A stretch of DNA of 64,000 nucleotides from Sporomusaceae bacterium UBA7701 (GTDB lineage Bacteria > Bacillota > Negativicutes > Sporomusales > UBA7701): contig DLGF01000014.1 in assembly GCA_002482545.1 (NCBI GenBank), positions 393,268 to 457,267 on the forward strand. Reading direction: 5' to 3'. Made by a program: the position numbers and the translations under genes. Position 1 is the first letter of the stretch. Every line of letters begins with the position of its first letter. Shown here one piece after another: positions 8,475-16,370 of the stretch. Under the pieces are notes generated by a model, which searched no databases, was not told where the DNA came from, and saw only the letters and a list, made by a program, of their open reading frames with translations.

Positions 8475-9041
8475 ATGGCGATACGCGCGGGACTGGACCG
8501 CCAGTCCGTCATAAGGGCGGCGGCGGAAATCGCCGACGGGGAGGGCCTGGGAAATGTTACCCTGGCTGCGGTGGCCGACCGTTTGGGGGTCCGTAAACCC
8601 TCTCTTTACAATCATATCAACGGGCTGCCTGAATTAAGGCGGGAACTGGCCATCTGGGGCACCCGGCAGTTGACGGCCGTCATCAGCGAAGCGGCGATCG
8701 GCAAAGCCAGGAAGGATGCGATTCTGGCGATAGCCGTCGCCTACCGGTCTTTCGCCCACCAGCGGCCGGGCCTGTACCGGGCCATCGTTTCGACCCCCGA
8801 CCGCAACTGTCCCGGCATGAAAGCGGCGATTGAGAGCATGATGGCGGTCATCAAGGCCGTGCTGGAGCCCTATAACCTGGCTGACAGCGACAGGACCCAT
8901 GCCGTCCGGGGGCTGCGCAGCCTCATGCACGGCTTTGTGTCCCTGGAAGCGGCCGGCTGGTTCGCTTCGCCGGTGGACCGGGAGGAAAGCTATCACCAGT
9001 TGATCGCCGCCTTTATTTGCGGGGTCGAAGCGTTACGCTGA
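8475..9041 (+). CDS. TetR/AcrR family transcriptional regulator
   Basis: A repressor of about 188 residues. The N-terminal helix-turn-helix reads DRQSVIRAAAEIADGEGLGNVTLAAVADRLGVRKPSLYNHINGLPELRREL. The C-terminal part (YRSFAHQRPGLYRAIVSTP ... LRSLMHGFVSLEAAGWF) matches the WHG-type ligand domain. A GTG at 8457 in the same frame is an alternative start; the ATG at 8475 has GGTGG close upstream. It lies 79 bases before an MFS exporter on the same strand, which it probably controls through the operator at 8372-8407. Confidence 0.88.
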   Translation: MAIRAGLDRQSVIRAAAEIADGEGLGNVTLAAVADRLGVRKPSLYNHINGLPELRRELAIWGTRQLTAVISEAAIGKARKDAILAIAVAYRSFAHQRPGLYRAIVSTPDRNCPGMKAAIESMMAVIKAVLEPYNLADSDRTHAVRGLRSLMHGFVSLEAAGWFASPVDREESYHQLIAAFICGVEALR

Positions 9042-9120
9042 TTGGACAGGCATAGCGGCAGCATCGAAACGCGAAGCTACTTTTTGCAGCATTCCCAATA
9101 GAGATAGCGAGGATATTCTT

Positions 9121-10302
9121 ATGGAAATATGGAAGAGGAATTTACTTGTTTGTTGGTTTGGGGTTTTTGCCACATCGTCGGGTCTGAGCCAGATCGCTCC
9201 TGTTCTGCCCCTGTATATCGAGCACCTGGGCGTCCATGACGTCGCCGCGATCGAGCGGTGGTCCGGCATTGCGTTTGGCATCACCACCCTGGTCATGGCC
9301 ATTTTTTCGCCGATCTGGGGACGCGCGGCCGACAAATACGGCCGGAAAGCCATGCTGCTCCGGGCCAGCCTGGGCATGGCGATTGTCGTCACCTGCATGG
9401 GGTTTGTGCATAGCGTCTATCAATTGGTGGGACTGCGCTTGCTTCAGGGAACGATTTCCGGCTTTTATTCCGGGTCGATCACGCTGATTGCCACCCAATC
9501 CCCCAGGGAGCGGGCGGGCTGGGCGCTGGGCACCCTGTCGACGGCCTCGGTGGGCGGCATGCTGTTCGGGCCCTTATTCGGCGGCTATCTGGCGGAAACC
9601 CTCGGATTTCGCAGCGTATTTTTTTCCACAGGCCTGTTATTACTGATTGCTTTCCTGCTGTCGCTGTTTTTCGTGCAGGAGCAGTTTACCGTCTCCCAGG
9701 AAAAAGTTCTCGGCTTTAAGGATATCTGGCGGCGGCTTCCCAATCCCGGCCTCATTCTGACCATGTTTGTCACCACATTTGTACTGCAGCTGGCCCTCTA
9801 CTCGATCGAACCCATTATTACCGTCTACGTGGGGCAGATAACCCAGGATATGACGCATATCGCCCTTATCTCAGGGCTGGTGTTCGCCGCTTCAGGGCTG
9901 GCGAGCGTCATTGCCGCTCCCAGGCTGGGGGTGCTCTCGGATAAAATCGGACCGCAAAAGGTTATGCTGGGGGCGCTGATCGCCGCGGGAATACTGTTCA
10001 TCCCGCAGGCCATGGTCCACAGTCCCTGGCAGTTGGTGGGACTGCGGTTTCTCCTGGGAATAGCCACCGCGGGCTTGCTGCCGTCGGTCAACACTCTGCT
10101 GAAGTGCAACATCCCGGACGAGGTCGCCGGGCGAGCCTTCGGCTTTAATCAGTCGGCCCAGTTTTTAGGGACCTTCAGCGGCGCGGTGCTGGGCGGCCAG
10201 GTTGCCGCGTTTTTCGGCATCCACTATGTGTTCTTCACCACCAGCCTGCTGTTGCTGCTGAACGCCTGCTGGGTCTATCAGACGGTCTACAAAAGGATTT
10301 AG
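9121..10302 (+). CDS. MFS multidrug efflux transporter (MdtG-like)
   Basis: A 393-residue inner-membrane protein with about 12 hydrophobic segments. The MFS signature between helices 2 and 3 is visible (SPIWGRAADKYGRKAMLLRASLG), as is the repeat in the second half (APRLGVLSDKIGPQKVMLGAL). Overall it is close to the MdtG/drug:proton antiporter group. GAGG precedes the ATG. Its place behind a TetR repressor supports an exporter of toxic compounds; the actual substrate is unknown. Confidence 0.85.
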   Translation: MEIWKRNLLVCWFGVFATSSGLSQIAPVLPLYIEHLGVHDVAAIERWSGIAFGITTLVMAIFSPIWGRAADKYGRKAMLLRASLGMAIVVTCMGFVHSVYQLVGLRLLQGTISGFYSGSITLIATQSPRERAGWALGTLSTASVGGMLFGPLFGGYLAETLGFRSVFFSTGLLLLIAFLLSLFFVQEQFTVSQEKVLGFKDIWRRLPNPGLILTMFVTTFVLQLALYSIEPIITVYVGQITQDMTHIALISGLVFAASGLASVIAAPRLGVLSDKIGPQKVMLGALIAAGILFIPQAMVHSPWQLVGLRFLLGIATAGLLPSVNTLLKCNIPDEVAGRAFGFNQSAQFLGTFSGAVLGGQVAAFFGIHYVFFTTSLLLLLNACWVYQTVYKRI

Positions 10303-10357
10303 GCGGCGGGCGCCGAAGGCACCTGTCTCAACGCAAACTTATCCCGCATGGCCTTGC

Positions 10358-10392
10358 GAAAAGCCGGTTCAATGACAGAACCGGCTTTTTCC
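10358..10392 (+). terminator. Rho-independent terminator after the MFS gene
   Basis: AAGCCGGTTC and GAACCGGCTT form a 10-bp stem, followed by TTTTCC. The A-run before the stem lets it work in both directions, serving the convergent flavoprotein gene as well. Confidence 0.8.
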
Positions 10393-10481
10393 GTTCGGAC
10401 GAAGGACGCGGGCGGCCCAAAAACCGCAGCAAAAAGGAGCCGCGAATTGCGGCCCCGCAAAGGTCCGGGCAATGCCCGCCT

Positions 10482-11141
10482 TCATATTCCGGCCATTGCC
10501 TGTTTGGCGAATCTGACTCCCATGGCAAAGGCTTTCCGGCAGTCCTCAGGGAAGACTTCCTCGCGTCTTTTGGCTTTCTTTTCCGGATCAAACCGGGAGG
10601 AAACCACCTTGGAATAATCCTCAAACTGGTAGGTATCGAAGCTGAGAAGCGATTCCGTGTTTCCGAAGATCCGCCGCATCATGCCCTCCTGGAAGGCAAT
10701 GCCGCGGTCATAGCCCATTTCCTTCGCTTGCTCCTCCGTCGCATTCATCGTGTAGATAAATCCCGAACTAATCTTCCTGGGAAACAGCGATTGGGGAGGA
10801 TTGCTGTAAACGGAATACTGGAACAGGAAACGGTCCAGAAAGGCCGCCATTTCGCCGCTCACCCTCCCCAGGTAAATCGGCGATCCCAGGAGGACGGCAT
10901 CCGCCTGCTCCACTTTTTTAAAAACTGCGGCCAGATCGTCCGGGATGGGGCATTTGCCGTAGCTTTTGCCGCCGACGGTTTTACAGGCGAAACAGCTGAT
11001 ACAGCCTTTATAGTTCAGATCATAGAGATGGATCAGCTCGGTCGCGGCGCCTTGCGAAGCCGCGCCTTCCAGCGCTTCATTCAAAAGAGTGGCGGTATTC
11101 CAGTTCTTGCGCGGACTCCCGTTGCAGGCTATTATTTTCAT
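10482..11141 (-). CDS. Flavodoxin-fold NAD(P)H-dependent FMN reductase family protein
   Basis: A protein of 219 residues, MKIIACNGSPRKNWNTATLLNEAL at the start (the FMN phosphate loop SPRKNWNTA), then CISCFACKTVGGKSYGKCPIPDD, a cysteine-rich segment common in this subfamily, and GSPIYLGRVSGEMAAFLDR. These proteins pass electrons via FMN; the physiological partner is not evident. An upstream GTG at 11156 is part of the GGAGG that serves the ATG at 11141, so the shorter start is preferred. It is monocistronic, convergent with the MFS gene. Confidence 0.87.
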   Translation of the reverse strand: MKIIACNGSPRKNWNTATLLNEALEGAASQGAATELIHLYDLNYKGCISCFACKTVGGKSYGKCPIPDDLAAVFKKVEQADAVLLGSPIYLGRVSGEMAAFLDRFLFQYSVYSNPPQSLFPRKISSGFIYTMNATEEQAKEMGYDRGIAFQEGMMRRIFGNTESLLSFDTYQFEDYSKVVSSRFDPEKKAKRREEVFPEDCRKAFAMGVRFAKQAMAGI

Positions 11142-11460
11142 CCACTCTGCCTCCACATTTTAAATTTTTCCAGTTTTATCCTCTTTTTATTATATCGCAT
11201 CTGCTTGCGAAATATAGAACGCACTTTAAAGATAGCTACTACCCCAAAGGAGAGCGGCAGCTGAAAAAATACGGCGAACCGGGCCGCCCGTGCGGCGGCC
11301 CGGTTCGCCCTGTGCGGCACAACGGCTTTCCGGCTGCCCTATTGCCACAGGAGCACCCCCCAATAATATTTTTCCATAATTTATAGAATTTTACAGGAAT
11401 TTCGACCTTTATCGCGAAATTTCTACACATCACAAACCTGATAGCTGAAAAGGGCGTGAT
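11142..11460. other. Intergenic region with a 16-bp hairpin
   Basis: About 320 bases between divergent genes, holding both promoters. A 16-bp perfect stem (11273-11309, arms GGCGAACCGGGCCGCC and its complement) is followed on the minus strand by GTATTTTTT, so it looks like a minus-strand terminator, yet no minus-strand gene lies to its right. A 64-codon minus frame runs through the hairpin and is not credible. Confidence 0.5.
11273..11309 (-). terminator. Orphan terminator-like hairpin
   Basis: A 16-bp perfect stem, 5-base loop, with six T residues shortly after it on the minus strand. No upstream gene explains it; it may insulate the flavoprotein gene or end an unannotated short RNA from the 11310-11460 interval. 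Confidence 0.5.
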
Positions 11461-12255
11461 TTGGGGATGAGAAAGTTTTTCGCCTTGCTTTGCGTGTTAG
11501 TATTGGGTTTCACGATTATTGGGTGCATGGGCCAGACCAGGCCCCATGCGGGCAATGCCAAAAAAACCCAGCAAGAGAATGTCGAGGATTATATCGAAAA
11601 GACCCAGCCGGTTGTCTGTAAGGCCAATTCATTGACCGCCGCGATGACCAAGAAAATGCTAGAGGCCGCAGCCGGCGGAGCTTCGCTGGAGCAACTGGAG
11701 AAGCTCTTTATCGAGATATCCGAACAGGATACTCTTCCCACCCTCACCGAAGAACTGCAGAGCTTGGAAAAAATTGCACCTCACCCCGACGCCCGGGAAA
11801 TTCATGACGCCAGACTTAAAATATGCCGGATGAATATCGCTGCGCTGAAGCTTCGTTTGGCGGGCCTGAAGGAAAAGAATCCCGTCAAATTGGAGCAGGG
11901 CGCGGAATTGACCAAACAATTCCGCGAACTTAACGAGCAGCTGACAGCCAGAATCAATGAACTGACCGGGAAGGCGCCGAAAGCGAAAAAAGAAGCCCTC
12001 CAGCTCGTAGAACATAAACTGCAGAAAAATCCCATAGGCTATGAAGTGGTAGGTATCGCCAGAAATATCACGGACAAGAAGATCAGCTCCGCCCAGATCG
12101 CCGTCAATGCTTATGACGACAAGGGTAACCAGGTCGGCAACGGCCTGAGCAACGTGACCGATTTAGATCCCCAGGAAGCGTGGAAGTTCACCATTTGCCT
12201 TACCGGCCGGGAAGTTTCCTCCTATAAAATCGTCGCCCTTTCCTGGCGGGATTAA
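11461..12255 (+). CDS. Lipoprotein with C-terminal FxLyD-like domain
   Basis: A 264-residue exported lipoprotein. A signal peptide with lipobox (LGFTIIGC, modified Cys at about residue 22) starts the chain; residues 60-180 are helical and charged, probably coiled coil. The last 75 residues (GYEVVGIARNITDKKISSAQIAVNAYDDKGNQVGNGLSNVTDLDPQEAWKF) match the FxLyD pattern of extracellular beta-sandwich domains. The TTG at 11461 is well spaced from AAAAGGG; the ATG at 11467 is the alternative start. Function unknown. Confidence 0.75.
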   Translation: MGMRKFFALLCVLVLGFTIIGCMGQTRPHAGNAKKTQQENVEDYIEKTQPVVCKANSLTAAMTKKMLEAAAGGASLEQLEKLFIEISEQDTLPTLTEELQSLEKIAPHPDAREIHDARLKICRMNIAALKLRLAGLKEKNPVKLEQGAELTKQFRELNEQLTARINELTGKAPKAKKEALQLVEHKLQKNPIGYEVVGIARNITDKKISSAQIAVNAYDDKGNQVGNGLSNVTDLDPQEAWKFTICLTGREVSSYKIVALSWRD

Positions 12256-12321
12256 TCGCGCGGCCCCAAGGGCCTCCGCCGTCGCCCGGCATTCAACATT
12301 CAGCAAAAGGTGGTCGTTATT

Positions 12322-13914
12322 ATGAGAGATTCAGCGCCCCGGCAAGCGCCGAGCATTTTTAACGACGTTCTCGGGCCGATCATGACCGGCCCGTCCAGTT
12401 CCCATACTGCGGCACCCACCCGCATCGGGAAAATGGCCTTGCAGCTTCTGGACGGGAAACTCGCGAAAGCGGTCGTCACCTTCGAGGCCCAAGGTTCCTT
12501 CGCCGCCTGCTACCAGTCCCAGTGCTCCGATAAAGGACTGATTGGCGGCTTGCTCGGCTGGGACCCGGAGGACGAGCGGATCCCGTCGGCGGAACGGCAT
12601 GCGGAAGACCAAGGGGTTGACGTGGTTTTTCAGCAGGCGGATTTTCCGGCTGATCATCCCAACACCGCCAAAATCACCGTCGAAAGCACGGCCGGTGAGA
12701 CGGTCAGCCTGGTGGCCTTGTCGGTCGGCGGCGGCATGATTGAAATCATCGAGGTAGCCGGCTTTGCCGTGTCGATGGCCGGAGATTATTATGAGTTGCT
12801 GGTCTTTGTTCCCAGCCAGCAGGCCGAACGGGCCGCGACCCATGCCCTCCGCCTGCTGGCGGCCCGGGGCCTTTCCTGCCGTCTGGCCGGTCAAACCCGG
12901 CGGAACGGCCGGACGTTGCTCAATGTAAAATCCAGCCAGCCGGTCCCGGCTGCCGTGCTGGAGGAACTAAAAGCCGTCCCGGGAGTGAAGAGCGTCAAGT
13001 ATCTGACGCCGGTCCTGCCCGTTATCTCGCAGCAGGACAGCCGGGTACCCTTTCGCACCGCCGCCGGGATGCTGGCGGCGGCAACCCCCGGCACCGAGCC
13101 GTGGGAGCTGGCGGTGCGCTATGAGTCGGCCCGCGGCGGAATGTCCGAGACCGAAGTCCTGGCCAAGACGCGCTATGCGCTTGGCAAAATGAAAGCCGCC
13201 GTCAAGCTGGGGTTGTCCGGCGAGCTGGAGATGGAGCGGATTCTGAGGCCCCAGGCCCATTTGGTCGCTAAAGCCAACGCCAGGGCCGCCCTGGTTCCCG
13301 CCGGAGTCGTCAATACGGTTATCGCCTGGTCGATGGCGGTGCTGGAGGTAAACAGCGCCATGGGCGTCGTCGTCGCCGCGCCGACCGCCGGTTCCTGCGG
13401 CGTCGTCCCCGGAGCCGTCCTGGGCAGCGCGAAGGAAATGGGCCTGACGGAGGACGATGAAGTGAAGGCCCTGCTGGCGGCGGGCCTGATTGGCGTATTT
13501 ATCGCCGAACAGGCCACCTTTTCCGCCGAAGTGTGCGGCTGTCAGGCCGAATGCGGAGCCGCCTCCGCCATGGCCGCGGCCGGAGTCGTTCAATTGGCGG
13601 GCGGCACGGCGCGCCAGGCGGCAACGGCAGCCTCCATCGCCCTGCAGAATGTCCTCGGCCTGGTCTGCGACCCGATCGCCGCGCTGGTCGAGGTGCCCTG
13701 CCTCGGTAAGAATGTCCTGGGCGCCGTCAATGCTGTCGCGGCCGCCAATATGGCGCTGGCGGGCGTGGATGAGATTGTGCCGCTCGACGAAACCATTCAG
13801 GCGATGGCCGAGGTCGGCGGGCTGCTGCCGGCGGAATTGCGTTGCACCGGACTCGGCGGCCTGGCGGCCACCCCGTCCGCGCGGGCCATCGCGGAAAAGC
13901 TTTTGCGCCGATAG
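12322..13914 (+). CDS. sdaA: L-serine dehydratase, iron-sulfur type, fused beta-alpha chain
   Basis: L-serine to pyruvate plus ammonia. A single chain of about 530 residues carrying the beta part first (IFNDVLGPIMTGPSSSHTAAPTRIG, then an ACT-like region ending near residue 230) and the alpha part after it (ANARAALVPAGVVNTVIAWSMAVLEVNSAMGVVVAAPTAGSCGVVPGAVLG). Cysteines for the 4Fe-4S cluster are seen in SCGVVPG, VCGCQAECG and VCDPIAALVEVPC. The frame begins with GTG at 12310, but GGTGG eight bases before the ATG at 12322 favours the latter. Fused forms occur in many bacteria; two-gene forms are usual in Firmicutes. Confidence 0.93.
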   Translation: MRDSAPRQAPSIFNDVLGPIMTGPSSSHTAAPTRIGKMALQLLDGKLAKAVVTFEAQGSFAACYQSQCSDKGLIGGLLGWDPEDERIPSAERHAEDQGVDVVFQQADFPADHPNTAKITVESTAGETVSLVALSVGGGMIEIIEVAGFAVSMAGDYYELLVFVPSQQAERAATHALRLLAARGLSCRLAGQTRRNGRTLLNVKSSQPVPAAVLEELKAVPGVKSVKYLTPVLPVISQQDSRVPFRTAAGMLAAATPGTEPWELAVRYESARGGMSETEVLAKTRYALGKMKAAVKLGLSGELEMERILRPQAHLVAKANARAALVPAGVVNTVIAWSMAVLEVNSAMGVVVAAPTAGSCGVVPGAVLGSAKEMGLTEDDEVKALLAAGLIGVFIAEQATFSAEVCGCQAECGAASAMAAAGVVQLAGGTARQAATAASIALQNVLGLVCDPIAALVEVPCLGKNVLGAVNAVAAANMALAGVDEIVPLDETIQAMAEVGGLLPAELRCTGLGGLAATPSARAIAEKLLRR

Positions 13915-13936
13915 TAATTCCGTCGCGGTGGAGGCT

Positions 13937-13972
13937 GCGCTCCGCAAAAAAAGAAGAGCCTTGCGGCTCCAA
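13937..13972 (-). terminator. Terminator of the 42-residue small gene
   Basis: GGAGCC and GGCTC form a compact hairpin; on the minus strand it is followed by TTCTTTTTTT. It starts only a few bases after the stop codon of the small ORF at 13976-14104, supporting that ORF as a real transcription unit. Confidence 0.75.
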
Positions 13973-13975
13973 GTC

Positions 13976-14104
13976 TCACTGCGAACTGGAATTGGCTTTC
14001 TTCGCCTGATATTTTTTCCAGGTGTCGGCAATGAAGGTAATGACAAATTCAACAGCAGGCCTACAAAAATACCCGACGCAAACTCCTGCGACAAATTCGA
14101 CCAT
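13976..14104 (-). CDS. Small hydrophobic protein, 42 residues
   Basis: A short gene in an otherwise empty interval. The protein begins MVEFVAGVCVGYFCRPA and ends DTWKKYQAKKANSSSQ: one membrane-type helix at residues 3-26 followed by a basic, soluble tail. AAGGGGGAAGAAGG directly precedes the ATG, and a strong terminator follows the stop. The upstream AT-rich stretch (14150-14200) can supply a promoter. I know of no function; small single-pass proteins of this shape are common but uncharacterised. Confidence 0.6.
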   Translation of the reverse strand: MVEFVAGVCVGYFCRPAVEFVITFIADTWKKYQAKKANSSSQ

Positions 14105-14236
14105 CCTTCTTCCCCCTTCTAAGCGGATTGAGCCCCGATTGGGAACTCCCTTATAATATATGCATATATAAACTCGTTATGTAACTATAAGGAAACAACA
14201 AATTCCTTCCGGAAGAGGATAATCTCATAAAAAACT

Positions 14237-14345
14237 AAAAAGAGGCCGCCTCATTAAGAATATTCTATCCATCTATTGTGAGCCCCGACGAAGAGCGTCA
14301 CAATATCGGGCGGAAGCTTCGCTTAATGAGGCAGCCCCTTTTTGG
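14237..14345. ncRNA. Long structured hairpin element with bidirectional T-runs
   Basis: An outer stem pairs 14237-14258 with 14322-14345: GCCTCATTAAG matches CTTAATGAGGC exactly, and the A-run before it pairs with the T-run after it. The 63-base loop holds two crossing helices, ATTGTGA/TCACAAT (14275-14304) and GCCCCGA/TCGGGC (14282-14311), which would form a pseudoknot or alternative folds. It can act as a terminator for the GNAT gene to its right, but the loop is more elaborate than a terminator needs. Classification as an RNA element is tentative. Confidence 0.4.
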
Positions 14346-14398
14346 TTTATGGCATGGCGGCGGTGGCGGTCAGACGCCCGCTTTGCCGGGCGAAGCGC

Positions 14399-14911
14399 CT
14401 AATAGTAGGTATACGAAGGATGACGGAGGCCTGTCGGAGGGTAAAATTCATCATGCGAGTACTTGAAGCCCAGTTTTTCCAGCAGCCTCTTGGAGGCGGC
14501 GTTATGGGGGTTGTGGCCGGCAAACAGATTGGCGGCATGGAGTTTGTCCAAAGCGTGCCGGATAACGGCGGCGGCCGCTTCATAGGCATATCCCTTGCCC
14601 CAGTGCCGGCTTTTCAAGTGAAAGCCCAATTCATAGATTCCCTTTTCCAGATTATAGGGGCGCAAGCCGCAGCAGCCGATATGTTCGGCCGTTTCCAGCC
14701 CGAAGATGGGCCAATATTGCACCCCGTACAACTCATTGTTTTTAATTTCCTTCTGCAGTCTTGCCTTTATTTCTTGCCCGGAAAATATACCGTTTGCAGA
14801 AATATAGCGGGTCACTTCCGGATCGCCCCACAGGGAAAACGCCAAATCCAGGTCTTCCTCCCGCCACTGGGAAAACCCTAAACGCTCTGTCCGTAAAAAA
14901 TATTCCCGCAT
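14399..14911 (-). CDS. GNAT acetyltransferase, RimJ/RimL type
   Basis: A 170-residue protein: MREYFLRTERLGFSQWREEDLDLAFSLWGDPEVTRYI is the classical N-terminus of this group, followed by HIGCCGLRPYNLEKGIYELGFHLKSRHWGKGYAYEAAAAVIRHAL (acetyl-CoA site) and NLFAGHNPHNAASKRLLEKLGFKY. GAGGAGG lies ten bases before the ATG. It is a second member of the family seen at 5457-5996, not a close copy. Substrate unknown. Confidence 0.87.
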   Translation of the reverse strand: MREYFLRTERLGFSQWREEDLDLAFSLWGDPEVTRYISANGIFSGQEIKARLQKEIKNNELYGVQYWPIFGLETAEHIGCCGLRPYNLEKGIYELGFHLKSRHWGKGYAYEAAAAVIRHALDKLHAANLFAGHNPHNAASKRLLEKLGFKYSHDEFYPPTGLRHPSYTYY

Positions 14912-15116
14912 ACCGACTCAACCTCCTCGATGATCCGGGAACGGCCATCCGGCCAGCGGCCGAAGGGAGACCGCTTGCGCCAGTCTCCGCCTCCCATTTT
15001 TCGGTCATTGATCAACTTTACCCCTATACTACAAACGAAACAACGGCTCTGTCAAGCCGCTCTTTCGGAAGGGGCCGGGCCGGTTTTCCCCGGAGCGCTC
15101 AGCCTTTCCGCCAATA

Positions 15117-15150
15117 GACAAAACCCGCGAAACAACTCGCGGGTTTTGTC
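15117..15150 (-). terminator. Terminator after the small outer-membrane protein gene
   Basis: A 14-bp perfect stem (GACAAAACCCGCGA with its complement) with a 6-base loop. The A/T-rich outer part gives a T-run on either strand. It lies 34 bases after the stop of the gene at 15184-15672. Confidence 0.75.
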
Positions 15151-15183
15151 TGTTATGCTGTGCCGAAGGCGGCTTACGCCCGC

Positions 15184-15672
15184 CTAGAATTTCAGGGTCG
15201 CGCCAATGCCTATGCCGTCCTTGTCGCTGCCTCTGTCCGGCATAAAGGAGTAATAGTTCAGGTTCAGGTCCACGTTGCCGACCAGCCCGATATTGGCACC
15301 TACTTGCAGTTCTTTGAAGTCGCTGCCGGCAACCATGGAAGCGTAGCCGTCCCAGCCGGGAGCAATCGGGGCGTTTACCGCTAATCCGAGGTATGCGTCG
15401 GAACCGCCGTAGTCTAGATCCCTGGTGCCGACAATGCCCCGGAGATTGCTGGTAAGCCTAAATTGCCCGTAGATATCGTTCATGTCGCTGTGGCGGTCAA
15501 CGTTCTGAAAGCCCAGGGTAAAGCTGTCGGTGAGCTTATGCTCCAGGTAGAAAGTGTCGGTGCCGGCGCCTATCGCCGTCTGGCCCTGCGACAGATCGTT
15601 GATCGGAGCGGCAAAGCCGACGCCGATATTCAAGGCGAGAAGAGTAATCAGCGTAAGTACAATTTTCCTCAT
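15184..15672 (-). CDS. Small outer-membrane beta-barrel protein
   Basis: A 162-residue exported protein. Residues 1-22 form a signal peptide (MRKIVLTLITLLALNIGVGFA, cleavage before AP). The mature chain alternates polar and hydrophobic residues in short glycine-rich strands (DTFYLEHKLTDSFTLGFQNVD, SDAYLGLAVNAPIAPGWDGYASMVAG) and ends with GIGIGATLKF, a C-terminal Phe as in outer-membrane barrels. This fits a diderm Firmicute. GGAGGGG precedes the ATG. Its upstream region is long and structured (see 15793-15930). Confidence 0.72.
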   Translation of the reverse strand: MRKIVLTLITLLALNIGVGFAAPINDLSQGQTAIGAGTDTFYLEHKLTDSFTLGFQNVDRHSDMNDIYGQFRLTSNLRGIVGTRDLDYGGSDAYLGLAVNAPIAPGWDGYASMVAGSDFKELQVGANIGLVGNVDLNLNYYSFMPDRGSDKDGIGIGATLKF

Positions 15673-15792
15673 AAGTAGAAACCCCTCCTTTAAAATGGTA
15701 ACGTTACCTTCCCGGAACGCGAGGGTCCAGAGTTTCCGGGCCTTGGACCGGCAGGTGCCCCGCCGCCCGGTCGGGTAAGCGCTTTCCGCACG

Positions 15793-15897
15793 GTATCAGT
15801 CTATTTAATGGTTGGCTATGCACCGGATTGCTTGTTCAACCAACATAATCTATTATTACCAAATAAAACCGGTGCTATACCAACCAGCCGTATCAGT
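15793..15897. repeat. Inverted repeat framed by 8-base direct repeats
   Basis: GTATCAGT occurs at 15793-15800 and 15890-15897. Between them lie arms GGTTGG-N4-GCACCGG (15810-15826) and CCGGTGC-N4-CCAACC (15869-15885) separated by 42 AT-rich bases. This could be a small mobile-element remnant or a structured 5' leader of the outer-membrane protein gene. Confidence 0.5.
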
Positions 15898-15912
15898 ATG
15901 ATAACACAGAAA

Positions 15913-15930
15913 TGTGACAAAAGTGTGACA
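15913..15930 (-). promoter_or_regulatory. Direct repeat resembling an OmpR/PhoB-type binding site
   Basis: TGTGACA occurs at 15913-15919 and 15924-15930, exactly 11 bases apart; on the minus strand this reads CTGTCACACTT then TTGTCACATTT, similar to a Pho box. It lies about 240 bases upstream of the outer-membrane protein gene. Confidence 0.4.
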
Positions 15931-16009
15931 GAGCTTCGCCCGAATAGCTAACAATTACTGCCAGCTTGAAATGACCTGACGACTGCCGCAGGCCTGATCC
16001 TTCATCCCC

Positions 16010-16056
16010 GCCGCAAAAAGAGAGCCGCCAGACGCGGCTTCCGAGGACGGCGGCTC
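16010..16056 (-). terminator. Minus-strand terminator, probably end of the pxp operon
   Basis: GAGCCGCC (16022-16029) pairs with GGCGGCTC (16049-16056); on the minus strand the stem is followed by TCTTTTTGC. The nearest minus-strand gene to the right is pxpA, 315 bases away. Confidence 0.55.
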
Positions 16057-16132
16057 CGTTTCCGCCGCCCGTCCATTATCCAATCTTTCGCGGCCTGCAT
16101 ACAATATAGAAGGACCGTTAGGAGGGATTGTC

Positions 16133-16336
16133 ATGAGCTGCCGCTGGGAACCGCCGGAGATTGACCGCCAGGAGTTCACGTTCATTTACGGCAAGGGCTA
16201 CCAGTATGTCTGCTTTCCGCTAAGCATCTGTCTGCCGCGGCAAATTTCCTGCCGCCCGTACAGTACTGCCACCTGCCGGCCGGCGGCAAAGAAGAATTCC
16301 GGCTTCTGCCTTCCGCGACCCTGCCGGCCGGTGTAA
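16133..16336 (+). CDS. Small cysteine-rich protein, 67 residues (tentative)
   Basis: MSCRWEPPEIDRQEFTFIYG at the start and seven cysteines spread through the chain, with many Pro and Arg at the C-terminus. AGGAGGG lies seven bases before the ATG and a TACAAT-like -10 is 30 bases upstream, so the gene signals are good. I recognise no family. The second half has low-complexity composition, so a frameshifted or shorter product is possible. It lies antisense to the presumed 3' end of the pxp transcript. Confidence 0.42.
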   Translation: MSCRWEPPEIDRQEFTFIYGKGYQYVCFPLSICLPRQISCRPYSTATCRPAAKKNSGFCLPRPCRPV

Positions 16337-16370
16337 AGCCGCTCTCTGTCAGGGCCCCGGATACGCCAGG

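Larger units (their letters stand above)
15673..16132. other. Long regulatory intergenic region
   Basis: 460 bases. From left to right it holds the 5' leader of the outer-membrane protein gene, an inverted repeat flanked by 8-base direct repeats (15793-15897), a pair of TGTGACA direct repeats (15913-15930), a minus-strand terminator (16010-16056) and a short promoter for the small ORF at 16133. No gene. Confidence 0.6.

Noticed and set aside
11239..11433. 64-codon minus-strand frame
   Set aside because: Reads straight through a 16-bp hairpin and has no ribosome binding site.
12967..14094. 375-codon minus-strand frame opposite serine dehydratase
   Set aside because: Composition follows the third-codon GC of the real gene; no domains or ribosome site. 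It also hides the true small gene at 13976-14104, which is in another frame.
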